DNA of 64,000 bases, from positions 62,001 through 126,000 of the forward strand of contig JAEYVY010000013.1 in NCBI GenBank assembly GCA_023429375.1, written 5' to 3'. The notes beneath the pieces are model-generated. The model was not told the DNA's origin. It worked only from the letters and a program-made list of their open reading frames with translations, and did not search any database. Shown here piece after piece: positions 34,243-42,902 of this stretch. The stretch is from Bacteroidota bacterium (lineage in GTDB: Bacteria > Bacteroidota > Bacteroidia > Bacteroidales > Tannerellaceae). The translations under genes were made by a program, and so were the position numbers. The first letter of the stretch is position 1; every line of letters begins with the position of its first letter.

Positions 34243-35805
34243 ATGGATAACCAACTAGAGAAGGTAAAGCAACTCATTGCTCTACGCGAAAAAGCCCGTT
34301 TGGGTGGTGGAGAGAAAAGAATTGCTTCACAACATGAGAAAGGCAAATATACGGCCAGAGAACGTATAGCTATGCTACTTGACGAAGGTAGTTTTGAAGA
34401 GTTTGATATGTTTGTACAGCATCGTTGCACAAACTTTGGCATTAATGATACACAGTTTTTAGGCGATGGTGTTGTAACTGGATACGGAACCATTGACAAT
34501 CGCTTGGTTTATGTGTATGCTCAAGACTTTACTGTATTTGGTGGTGCATTGTCTGAATCAATGGCTATGAAAATCTGTAAAGTAATGGATCAAGCTATGA
34601 AAATGGGCGCTCCTATCATCGGATTGAATGACTCAGGTGGTGCTCGTATTCAAGAAAGTGTAAACGCATTGGCTGGTTATGCTGAAATATTCCAACGCAA
34701 TATTTTAGCATCTGGTGTGATTCCTCAGATCTCAGCTATTTTTGGTCCATGTGCAGGTGGTGCCGTATATTCTCCAGCATTGACTGACTTTACTATCATG
34801 TCTGAAGGTACAAGTTACATGTTCGTAACGGGTCCTAAAGTTGTAAAGAGTGTTACTGGTGAAACTGTAAATCAAGAACAACTTGGTGGAGCAAAAGTAC
34901 ATGCTTCAAAATCAGGTGTATCTCATTTCGTATCAACAACAGAAGAAGAAGGTATTTTGACTATCCGCAAACTGTTAAGTTATCTGCCACAGAATAATTT
35001 GGAAGATGCTCCTCTAACTGTTTGTACAGATGCCATCGACCGTTTGGAAGATTCATTGAACGAAATTATTCCAGATAATCCTAATAAACCATACGACGTA
35101 ACAGAAGTTATCAAAGCAATCGTAGATAACGGTGAATTCTTGGAATCACAAAAATTGTATGCTCCTAACATCGTTACTTGCTTCGCTCGCTTCAACGGTC
35201 AAAGCGTAGGTATCATTGCTAACCAACCTAAATATTTAGCTGGTGTACTTGATATCAATGCATCACGTAAAGCAGCTCGTTTCGTACGTTTCTGTGATGC
35301 TTTCAATATTCCTATTGTCACTTTGGTTGACGTACCGGGCTTCCTTCCTGGAACAGCTCAAGAATACGGAGGTATCATTACCCATGGTGCTAAATTGCTA
35401 TTCGCATATGGTGAGGCGACTGTTCCTAAAGTAACAGTTATCCTTCGTAAATCTTATGGTGGAGCATACTGCGTGATGAGTTCTAAACACCTACGTGGTG
35501 ACTTCAACTATTCATGGCCAAACGGAGAAATTGCAGTTATGGGTGCTGCCGGTGCAATCGAAGTGTTATATTCAAAAGAAATTGCAAAAATCGAAGATCC
35601 GGAAAAGAAAGCAGCTTTCATTGCTGAAAAAGAGGCTGAATACAAAGAAGCATTCGCCAATCCTTATGAAGCAGCTAAATACGGCTATATCGATGATGTT
35701 ATCGAGCCAAGAAACACTCGCTTCCGCATAATTAGAGCTTTACAATCATTAGCAACCAAAAAGTTAGTGAATCCGCCAAAGAAACATAGTAACATTCCAT
35801 TATAA
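34243..35805 (+). CDS. mmdA: Methylmalonyl-CoA decarboxylase alpha subunit (biotin carboxyltransferase)
   Basis: The 520-residue carboxyltransferase carries GGEKRIASQHEKGKYTARERIAMLLDEGSFEE, the N-terminal acyl-CoA site GGALSESMAMKICKVMDQAM, IGLNDSGGARIQE, GPCAGGAVYSPALTDF, and the C-terminal GFLPGTAQEYGGIITHGAKLL. It could equally be called propionyl-CoA carboxylase beta. The linked gamma-like and biotin-carrier genes point to a sodium-type methylmalonyl-CoA decarboxylase that ends the succinate-to-propionate route. Confidence 0.93.
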   Translation: MDNQLEKVKQLIALREKARLGGGEKRIASQHEKGKYTARERIAMLLDEGSFEEFDMFVQHRCTNFGINDTQFLGDGVVTGYGTIDNRLVYVYAQDFTVFGGALSESMAMKICKVMDQAMKMGAPIIGLNDSGGARIQESVNALAGYAEIFQRNILASGVIPQISAIFGPCAGGAVYSPALTDFTIMSEGTSYMFVTGPKVVKSVTGETVNQEQLGGAKVHASKSGVSHFVSTTEEEGILTIRKLLSYLPQNNLEDAPLTVCTDAIDRLEDSLNEIIPDNPNKPYDVTEVIKAIVDNGEFLESQKLYAPNIVTCFARFNGQSVGIIANQPKYLAGVLDINASRKAARFVRFCDAFNIPIVTLVDVPGFLPGTAQEYGGIITHGAKLLFAYGEATVPKVTVILRKSYGGAYCVMSSKHLRGDFNYSWPNGEIAVMGAAGAIEVLYSKEIAKIEDPEKKAAFIAEKEAEYKEAFANPYEAAKYGYIDDVIEPRNTRFRIIRALQSLATKKLVNPPKKHSNIPL

Positions 35806-35819
35806 ACCGAAAAGAAGAT

Positions 35820-36743
35820 ATGAAACAATTATTTTCAATCAAGATAGTTGCACTGATTTTATGCTTTTTCTCGGTTCCGGTAGCTTTTGGGCAATCTATG
35901 AAAGATGTGAGGATTAATGAGATCCAAGTCTTCAATAATGATGGTTTTAAAGACCATTTTGGAAGAGCTATTTCATGGCTTGAACTTCATAACACCGGAT
36001 ATGGAAAAGTTAACATTGGTGGAGCTATTCTTAAAGTAAAAGGCAAGGAATATCGTATACCCAAGGGTAAGGATATGGTCATTCCAACAGGTGGATATGT
36101 TATTTTCTATGCAGATGGAATGTCCAATAAAGGAGCTTTTTACACAAATTTCAAATTGGAAGAGACCGATTTTATCGAACTCTATGCTCCAGAAGATTTA
36201 GTTAATCCTGTATCAAGAATGGAATATAATCTTTCTGAAATGAAAGAAGATGTTTCTTATGGTTGGGTTAATGATGGTAGTGGAGTTGAAAAATTGACAT
36301 TTCTGCCAGCTATTACTCCTGGTGAATCAAATAATACGCTTGACACTGTTCATCGTTCTGTTGAATTCCTTAATGCAGACTCAAATGGGGTGGTTCTAAC
36401 AGTTACAGCAGTATTTGTTGTAGGTATCTGTTTAACTTTACTCTTTCTAGTCTTTAAGCAAACAGGAAAACTTAGCATTCGGATGTCTCGCAGAAATGAA
36501 GAGAAAGAGAAAGCAAAACAGGCTGCTGCTAGTGGTGATAAAAAGTCATCGCCTGCTACACCAGTTACAGGAGAAGGGTTAACTAATGAAGAATTAGCAG
36601 CAATTGCTATTGCCCTGTTTAAGTATTCAGAAGATCTTCATGATATTGAAGATACCGTTCTGACAATTAATCGTGCAGCAAAAGCATACTCTCCTTGGAG
36701 TTCTAAAATTTACGGCTTGAGACAAACACTAAACAAAAGGTAA
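35820..36743 (+). CDS. OadG-like gamma subunit fused to a periplasmic lamin-tail domain
   Basis: The 307-residue protein has a signal-like start (MKQLFSIKIVALILCFFSVPVAFG) and then an extracytoplasmic beta-sandwich resembling a lamin-tail domain (VRINEIQVFNNDG to GESNNTLDTV; about residues 25-180). A transmembrane helix (about 193-213: GVVLTVTAVFVVGICLTLLFLVF) and a cytoplasmic Lys/Glu-rich tail ending in a helical segment follow. Classical OadG is about 80-100 residues with one TM helix and a basic tail. Here the periplasmic domain is extra. It lies 14 bases after mmdA and three before the biotin carrier. Confidence 0.8.
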   Translation: MKQLFSIKIVALILCFFSVPVAFGQSMKDVRINEIQVFNNDGFKDHFGRAISWLELHNTGYGKVNIGGAILKVKGKEYRIPKGKDMVIPTGGYVIFYADGMSNKGAFYTNFKLEETDFIELYAPEDLVNPVSRMEYNLSEMKEDVSYGWVNDGSGVEKLTFLPAITPGESNNTLDTVHRSVEFLNADSNGVVLTVTAVFVVGICLTLLFLVFKQTGKLSIRMSRRNEEKEKAKQAAASGDKKSSPATPVTGEGLTNEELAAIAIALFKYSEDLHDIEDTVLTINRAAKAYSPWSSKIYGLRQTLNKR

Positions 36744-36746
36744 ATC

Positions 36747-37181
36747 ATGAAAAAATATGTTGTAAAGATACACGGAACTGAATATGCTGTAAAAATTAAA
36801 AGTGTTGAAGGCAAGAAAGCTCAACTTACAGTTAATGACGTTTCATATGAAGTAGAAGTAGATGGATTGACAACAAATCCAACTAGAATGTCTACATCAA
36901 CAACCATTCAACAGCCTGTTATGCAGTCTGAAGTACCTGTGACAAAACCAGCTGCTTCTACTAGCTCTGCACATCCAATAAAAACACCTCTACCAGGAGT
37001 TATCTTGGGACTAAATGTAAAAGAAGGTGACACTGTTAAGCAAGGTCAATTATTATTGGTATTAGAGGCCATGAAAATGGAAAACAATATTGAATCAGAC
37101 AGAGATGGTGTTATTGAAAAAATCTACCACCACAAAGGTGATTCTGTATTAGAAGGTGATGTATTGCTAACAATTAAGTAA
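36747..37181 (+). CDS. Biotin carboxyl carrier subunit of the decarboxylase
   Basis: The 144-residue protein starts MKKYVVKIHGTEYAVKIKSVEG. A flexible Thr/Ser/Pro/Ala-rich linker spans about residues 45-75, and a biotinyl domain with the biotin attachment Lys in EAMKMEN follows (about residue 111). The carrier shuttles CO2 from the alpha subunit to a membrane decarboxylase. No beta subunit follows: the gene ends 66 bases before a strong terminator. Confidence 0.95.
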   Translation: MKKYVVKIHGTEYAVKIKSVEGKKAQLTVNDVSYEVEVDGLTTNPTRMSTSTTIQQPVMQSEVPVTKPAASTSSAHPIKTPLPGVILGLNVKEGDTVKQGQLLLVLEAMKMENNIESDRDGVIEKIYHHKGDSVLEGDVLLTIK

Positions 37182-37247
37182 GTAAAACTTAATTGTTGAG
37201 ATATTGATTTTATATCGATATTCTCTAAAATGCAAACCAAATAAATT

Positions 37248-37296
37248 CGCTAATCGATAATGCTGAAGTTATGGCATTATTGATTAGCGTTTTTTT
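37248..37296 (+). terminator. Intrinsic terminator of the decarboxylase operon
   Basis: A 16-bp stem (CGCTAATCGATAATGC / GCATTATTGATTAGCG, one G-T pair) with a 10-base loop is followed by seven Ts. Confidence 0.93.
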
Positions 37297-37368
37297 GAAC
37301 TATAATGTTCGAATTAAGATGTAATTATTCTTTGCATACTTTATCTATCCATCATAGTGTATATGAGT

Positions 37369-37400
37369 CAAAAAAAACCGACAGAAATATTCTACCGGTT
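37369..37400 (-). terminator. Intrinsic terminator of the susCD operon
   Basis: On the minus strand an 11-bp stem AACCGGTAGAA / TTCTGTCGGTT (two G-T pairs, three-base loop) is followed by a run of seven Ts, 24 bases after the SusD stop. Confidence 0.88.
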
Positions 37401-37424
37401 CTTTTTTACTATTTACTTGTAAGG

Positions 37425-38921
37425 TTATTTCAATATCCACATTTTTGTATTGATATCATCTGGTCCGAATACTTTAATAGCCTCATCGTATTGCTTTTTG
37501 TTTTGAGCGCGCTCACCATCCGGATAGATATATCGCAAAGGAATAGTCGTTTGTTTAGCTCCTTCAGGAATGATTCCGCTATTAAAGCCTAACACATCGT
37601 TGGTTCGTCTATAATCAAACCATCCTTCGGCACCTTTAATAAATAATGAAGCCCATTTTTGTCCGATTAATTGTTTTAATGAACCGTCATAAATAACTCC
37701 ATCTTGCTTGATATATGCTTCTGCAGACTCCGGAGAAGCGCCCCAGTATGCAAGACTAGCTTTTATCCCTTCTTCGTAAAAATGACGTGCAGTCTTACCT
37801 GAAACAGTTACACCTTTTTGTTGCATGACCTCAGCAATCATAAAACATACTTCCGGATAAATCATCATACTTGCTTTTACATTACTTGGAACATCTTGAT
37901 AGAAAACGGATTTTTTGAATGTGGAAATATGATCACCACCACCGTTATAATCATAAATTGAAATCAGCGTAATTGGAGCTCCTACGTAAGGGTTCTTATC
38001 CACCAAGCCTGATTGAGGATCAGCAACAGGGTCAAACAGAAGCGACAAACGAGGGTCATTTCTGGATTGCATAAAATCAATAATCTCCTTACTTGGTCTT
38101 CTCTTAATGAATTCAGCAAATTCATCTGTCAGACTACCTCCTCCACCTGTAGGACCACCAGGCCATTTATGTGAAACAACATAAGGGATTTCTGCATTAT
38201 CTGCATTGCTTTCAAATATCGGATATTCGGATGGATTATTCAAAATTTCCTGTATCTCTGAAATGGCATTCGGCATTTGCTTAGACGCAAGTAAGAGTAG
38301 TCTCATTCGAAGCGAATTCGCAAATTTACGCCATTTCAACGCATTTCCCTTGTACATCACATCGGCAGAAGAATTGATAGGAAGCACGGAATTCTTCAAA
38401 AGTGTATTAGCTTCTTTTAATTTAGCTATCAAATCAGGATAGATATCTTCCTGTTTATCGTATTTTGGATAAACAATTAGTTCGTCCTTTGACTTGAGGG
38501 CTTCTGAATAAGGAATATCTCCCCACAAATTCGTAACGTATGCAAAATTGAAGACTCCTAAAATGAGTGAGGTCGCTACATATTGATCTCTTTCATTTGC
38601 CATCGCTTGTTTATGGAATGTATAGTTTTCTGAAAGTCTGTAATAGTGAGAATCCCAGCTCTCAGAGCTCCAGCCGAATGTATCGTCTCCTGCATTTCTC
38701 AGACGAGTAGTGTATCGACCAGCTGAAGCTGGCTTACCCATATAAGCTTCTTTCTGATAATCGTATGCTGTCGAGATGATGATTTTTGTAAGATAATAGA
38801 CATCATCTGCTTTTTCACCGGCATTGGGATTTGTATTAATCTCCTCAAAATCTGCTGTACAACCAAATGAAGTAAGCAAAAAGCCGGCCAAGAATAATTT
38901 TAATATTGTAGTTTTCATCAT
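37425..38921 (-). CDS. SusD/RagB-like glycan-binding outer-membrane lipoprotein
   Basis: The 498-residue protein has a lipoprotein signal (LFLAGFLLTSFGC, lipobox SFGC) followed by TADFEEINTNPNAG, typical of the SusD-like_2 group. The helical TPR-like body contains AYVTNLWGDIPYSEAL, the standard SusD motif, and EVCFMIAEVMQQKG in the C-terminal part. It should sit on the cell surface as a lid on the TonB-dependent SusC partner and bind the target oligosaccharide. It is encoded 17 bases after susC and is transcribed away from the enzyme genes. Confidence 0.96.
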   Translation of the reverse strand: MMKTTILKLFLAGFLLTSFGCTADFEEINTNPNAGEKADDVYYLTKIIISTAYDYQKEAYMGKPASAGRYTTRLRNAGDDTFGWSSESWDSHYYRLSENYTFHKQAMANERDQYVATSLILGVFNFAYVTNLWGDIPYSEALKSKDELIVYPKYDKQEDIYPDLIAKLKEANTLLKNSVLPINSSADVMYKGNALKWRKFANSLRMRLLLLASKQMPNAISEIQEILNNPSEYPIFESNADNAEIPYVVSHKWPGGPTGGGGSLTDEFAEFIKRRPSKEIIDFMQSRNDPRLSLLFDPVADPQSGLVDKNPYVGAPITLISIYDYNGGGDHISTFKKSVFYQDVPSNVKASMMIYPEVCFMIAEVMQQKGVTVSGKTARHFYEEGIKASLAYWGASPESAEAYIKQDGVIYDGSLKQLIGQKWASLFIKGAEGWFDYRRTNDVLGFNSGIIPEGAKQTTIPLRYIYPDGERAQNKKQYDEAIKVFGPDDINTKMWILK

Positions 38922-38938
38922 TTTCCTTTTTTATAATA

Positions 38939-41900
38939 TTAGAAATTAACACTGATCTTGACTCCATAGGTACGTGTATTTGGCAAAGACCAACTACCTA
39001 CCCCCGGTGTAATTTTCCCTTGTGTAAAGGTCATTGATGATTCAGGGTCAAAACCTTGGTCTGCCGCTGTCCAACTATACAAGTTACGTCCCCACAAGCC
39101 TACTGACAGACTAGTAAATGGCAACTTTTGCAACATCTTCTTATCAAATGAATAATCTAATGAAATTTCACGTAGTTTTACAAACGACGCATCAAAAGTG
39201 GTACGTTCATTGAAGCTCCAATAATATTCGCCATAATAACTTTCCGGGTCAGTAATAAATTGACTCAACGCGAAGCTTCCATCCGGTTGCTTAATATAGC
39301 CATGTAATTTCATACCGTCATTGCGTTGTGTTCCGTTAGCATCAACCCAAGGAAGTCCTCCTGTTGCAGCATCACGTCCGAAAACTGTTGCTTCGGTACG
39401 TCCGTCGGAAATAAGGTTCTTAGCCACATAAGAATAAAAATCTCCACCTTGTCTCCAGTCGATCAATGCAGAAAGAGTAAACCCTTTATAACTGAATGTA
39501 TTGTTAAAACCAATCATGAAGTCAGGGTTGTAGTTACCAATCTTTACATATTCGTTTTCTTGTTGATAAGCTCCATTTTCGGCCAACCAAGGTTCTCCGG
39601 CATATGGGCCATCAGGAACTTTCTTCCAAGTGCGGGCATACATGTCACCCATTTCATAACCTACGCGGGCATAATAATTGATACCCTCTCCTCCACCTAT
39701 ATTGATTTCATCAACTCCATCAACCAATTCTAATATCTTATTGCGGTTTCTTGAGAAATTAGCAGACATATCCCAAGTAAAGGTTCCTTGAACAGGTGTT
39801 GCGCTCAAAGAGATTTCAATACCTCTGTTTTGGATTTTTCCGGCATTGATAGCTCTTGAACCGTAACCAGAAGCGACAGTGGTAGAGATATTCATCACCT
39901 GATTCTTAATCTGTGTATTATAATACGTAAAGTCTAATCCAAGCCGTCCACCGAAGAAGCGTAAATCAGCACCTACTTCAGCTGAAGTGCTGATCTCAGG
40001 TTTAAGCTTATTATTCTTCAGGCTTGTTTCTTGATTAGCAATATTTTCATCACCCCATGAAGTCAGTCTCACTACATTAAATAATGAGTAAGGGCTTACA
40101 TCCTGACCTACTTGAGAAATATTACCTCTAAGCTTGATGTAGGATACTTTGCCAGATTGTTCCATTTGAAGCATGTCACTTAACAAAAAGCTCAATGATG
40201 CAGATGGATAAAAATAGGAATTATTTCCGGTAGGCAATGTGCTGGACCAATCGTTACGAGCGGTCAGGTCAAGGAATACATAATTCTTATATGCAACTTG
40301 TCCCATTCCATAAACACTGTTGATTCTTTTCTTCCACTTATCTGTTGAAGATAGATTTTGAACCGTTCCGGCTACTGCATTAGAGATATTATATACACCC
40401 GGGTTAACTAGTTGATTGGTAGCAAGAGTTGTTGTATTACCCGATTGATCCATTCTGTTTGCTCCAGCTGAAATTGAAATAAACCAATCATCGTTCAAAT
40501 TATTCTTGTATGTTGCAAGGAAGTCCGTATTTTGTTCTTTGAAAAATGCATTTGACATGCTATAAGCCCCTTTAGGGAATCGTCTTGAACTAAATGCACT
40601 TCTGCTTTCACGTGTTTCACCATAGTAGTCGATACCACTTCTACCCATAATACTGAAATGTGAATCAATCTCCCAATTTAATTGAACATTACCTGTAAGG
40701 CGGTCACGATTATACCCATTCAGATTTTCATATACCACGAAATAAGGGTTGTCATTACCTCCGGGAACAGGTGAGTTTTGTTGTATTCCTTCTCTACTTG
40801 GCATCCAATAATCACGCAATTTCTTAACGTTGATATTTGCCGGCATCGTGTAAAGGATATTTACAGCACTCTCACGGTTAAATGTTGGACGGTTGTCACT
40901 CTTATTATTTGTATACGAGATATTGGTATTTACTTTCAACTTCGGATGAAGCTTGTAACCAGCCATCAAATTGATATTATTCCTTTTTAAATCCGTATTT
41001 GGAACAATCCCTTCATTTTCCATATTGGTAAACGAAAGTCTGAAATCTCCTTGATCATTTGCTCCACTAACGGCCACGTTCGTCATAAAAGTAGAACCTG
41101 TACGGAAGAAGTCTTTCACACGATTTGGATAAGACACCCAATCGGTTGGTATCGGTTTACCATTCTCATCAAGCGGACTATCCCACTGTACATATTTAGT
41201 ACCATTATCCAAACGCGGCCCCCAAGAGGCAGACGATATAACATCATTTGTGCCCTCTCTAGTTCCTGATCCGAATATATTCTGGAATTTAGGAAATTGC
41301 CATGCTTCGTCAAACGACAAACTGCTATTGACACTCACTCCGATACCTTTCTTTTGAGCTGCACCTGATTTAGATGTAATAAGAATTACACCGTTTGCTG
41401 CACGGCTTCCGTATAATGCAGCAGCGGCAGCACCTTTAAGTACTGAAATCGAAGCAACATCGTCAGGGTTAATATCGGCGATTGGGTTACCATAATCGAC
41501 AACCTGTCTGTTTGAACTTCCTAATTGTGAGGTAGCATTGTTGACAGAGTTGTTAACAGGAATACCATCCAACACAATCAAAGGCTGGTTATCGCCAGTC
41601 AACGAACGTTGACCACGAATATTGATTAATACTGTTGAACCCGGATCAGATGCTGATGAACGAATATTCACACCCGATACCTTTCCGGAAAGGCTGCTAA
41701 TCATGTTTGCGGATTTGGCATTAGTCACAGCTGATTCATTTAATTGAGCTACCGAGTAACCTAATGCTTTTTCACTACGTTTTATACCTAAAGCTGTAAC
41801 GACTACTTCTTCAAGTTGTTCAACGTTCTCTTGCAATTCAACATTAATAACCGCACGATCACCTACAACAATCTCTTGACTTAAATAACTAATATAAGAA

Positions 41901-42193
41901 AAAACTAAAACTGCATTTTTGTCAGATACAGACAACGTATAATTACCATCAATGTCTGTAACAGTACCAGATGTGGTTCCTTTAATAGATACACTCACCC
42001 CCACCATGGGCATTCCTGTATTATCCTTTACCGTTCCAGATATCCTCTTCGTTTGTTGCATGTCTTCGAGGACTGTAGAAGTACCTGCCCAAATAGTATG
42101 ATGTGTGGGGAGGCACAAGGAACAAATCAAAATCAATAATAGCCCCTTTCGTTTTAGAAAGTTGGCCACAAAGAAACTTGAAGTTAAATTCAT
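38939..42193 (-). CDS. SusC/RagA TonB-linked outer-membrane receptor
   Basis: The 1084-residue protein has a long signal region, then a CarboxypepD_reg domain (RISGTVKDNTGMPMVGVSVSIKGTTSG) and a TonB-box-like stretch (LEEVVVTALGIKRSEKALGYSV). The plug has the SusC hallmark VLIRG-like segments (LIVLDGIPV, SVLKGAAAAALYGSRAANGVILITSKSG), and the barrel ends in YGVKISVNF. It imports large oligosaccharides with energy from TonB-ExbBD. It is adjacent to SusD and divergent from the enzyme genes. Confidence 0.97.
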   Translation of the reverse strand: MNLTSSFFVANFLKRKGLLLILICSLCLPTHHTIWAGTSTVLEDMQQTKRISGTVKDNTGMPMVGVSVSIKGTTSGTVTDIDGNYTLSVSDKNAVLVFSYISYLSQEIVVGDRAVINVELQENVEQLEEVVVTALGIKRSEKALGYSVAQLNESAVTNAKSANMISSLSGKVSGVNIRSSASDPGSTVLINIRGQRSLTGDNQPLIVLDGIPVNNSVNNATSQLGSSNRQVVDYGNPIADINPDDVASISVLKGAAAAALYGSRAANGVILITSKSGAAQKKGIGVSVNSSLSFDEAWQFPKFQNIFGSGTREGTNDVISSASWGPRLDNGTKYVQWDSPLDENGKPIPTDWVSYPNRVKDFFRTGSTFMTNVAVSGANDQGDFRLSFTNMENEGIVPNTDLKRNNINLMAGYKLHPKLKVNTNISYTNNKSDNRPTFNRESAVNILYTMPANINVKKLRDYWMPSREGIQQNSPVPGGNDNPYFVVYENLNGYNRDRLTGNVQLNWEIDSHFSIMGRSGIDYYGETRESRSAFSSRRFPKGAYSMSNAFFKEQNTDFLATYKNNLNDDWFISISAGANRMDQSGNTTTLATNQLVNPGVYNISNAVAGTVQNLSSTDKWKKRINSVYGMGQVAYKNYVFLDLTARNDWSSTLPTGNNSYFYPSASLSFLLSDMLQMEQSGKVSYIKLRGNISQVGQDVSPYSLFNVVRLTSWGDENIANQETSLKNNKLKPEISTSAEVGADLRFFGGRLGLDFTYYNTQIKNQVMNISTTVASGYGSRAINAGKIQNRGIEISLSATPVQGTFTWDMSANFSRNRNKILELVDGVDEINIGGGEGINYYARVGYEMGDMYARTWKKVPDGPYAGEPWLAENGAYQQENEYVKIGNYNPDFMIGFNNTFSYKGFTLSALIDWRQGGDFYSYVAKNLISDGRTEATVFGRDAATGGLPWVDANGTQRNDGMKLHGYIKQPDGSFALSQFITDPESYYGEYYWSFNERTTFDASFVKLREISLDYSFDKKMLQKLPFTSLSVGLWGRNLYSWTAADQGFDPESSMTFTQGKITPGVGSWSLPNTRTYGVKISVNF

Positions 42194-42310
42194 AAATAGT
42201 AAATTTAGTGTTAAATGAATTATCAGAAATAAATCAATTGCTTATTTATCAATATATTAAACAAACAAACCAGAGAACAACTATTAGTGTAAACTATACA
42301 ATAATCACAT

Positions 42311-42322
42311 TTATACGTTTAA
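42311..42322. promoter_or_regulatory. Candidate LacI-family operator, susC side
   Basis: TTATACGTTTAA is a CG-centred near-palindrome, differing from the second site in one base. It lies 118 bases upstream of the susC ATG. LacI-family proteins favour such sites. Confidence 0.55.
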
Positions 42323-42547
42323 GCAATTTGTGCATATTTCACCCTTCTGAAAGTATTAACTTCATAATTATACCCCATTAACCGTAAATAAACATGTAAT
42401 AATGGAATATAAATTCTTACTATAAAAAGCTAGATATAGCTCAAAAAATAAGGTTTTCAACACAAATTAAACCTAGACCCGTAACAAACAACACAAAATC
42501 TTGTCAAATACAACATTCGAACTTTTCACTCATAATGCTAAGTGCGA

Positions 42548-42577
42548 CAAATTTATTTATTAAATCGTTTTTGCAAT
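42548..42577 (-). promoter_or_regulatory. Possible promoter for susCD
   Basis: The minus strand has TAAATTTG (42555-42548) with an upstream TTG about 19-20 bases away. It would imply a leader of about 350 bases containing the susC-side operator. The 700-base gap is very AT-rich, so this could be chance. Confidence 0.3.
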
Positions 42578-42788
42578 AGCGTAAATATGTGATATAAAAC
42601 ATATTTTGCAATATAACAACTAATATATACAATAAAAGAGACAAGTTGAGTCTAGTAATCTAACTATATAATGTATAAATAAGAAAACAAACAGTTTGTA
42701 TACAACAACATCTTAATACTATTAATAGTATAATAATCATTATATTAAACCAATTATATATTATAAAACATAAAACAGAAGATGCAAC

Positions 42789-42800
42789 TTAAACGTTTAA
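42789..42800. promoter_or_regulatory. Candidate LacI-family operator, enzyme-gene side
   Basis: TTAAACGTTTAA is a perfect 12-base palindrome centred on CG, about 100 bases upstream of the first enzyme gene. Together with the susC-side copy it is the only repeated palindrome I find in the 709-base divergent gap; the remainder of the gap is AT-rich and uninterpreted. Confidence 0.6.
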
Positions 42801-42902
42801 TTTGTAGTTTTACGCCGAAATAACAACCACACACTCTTGCAAGCACTTTTTTATACGCCTATAATGCTAAAGTTTTATTGATAACTTTTAAATGAAACAA
42901 TT

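Noticed and set aside
37182..37424. Remnant of a decarboxylase beta subunit after the biotin carrier
   Set aside because: The gap holds only two convergent terminators and no frame resembling OadB/MmdB.
42194..42902. tRNA or structured ncRNA in the long gap upstream of susC
   Set aside because: No cloverleaf, riboswitch-like element or strong hairpin with T-tract was seen; the region is simply AT-rich apart from the two palindromes.
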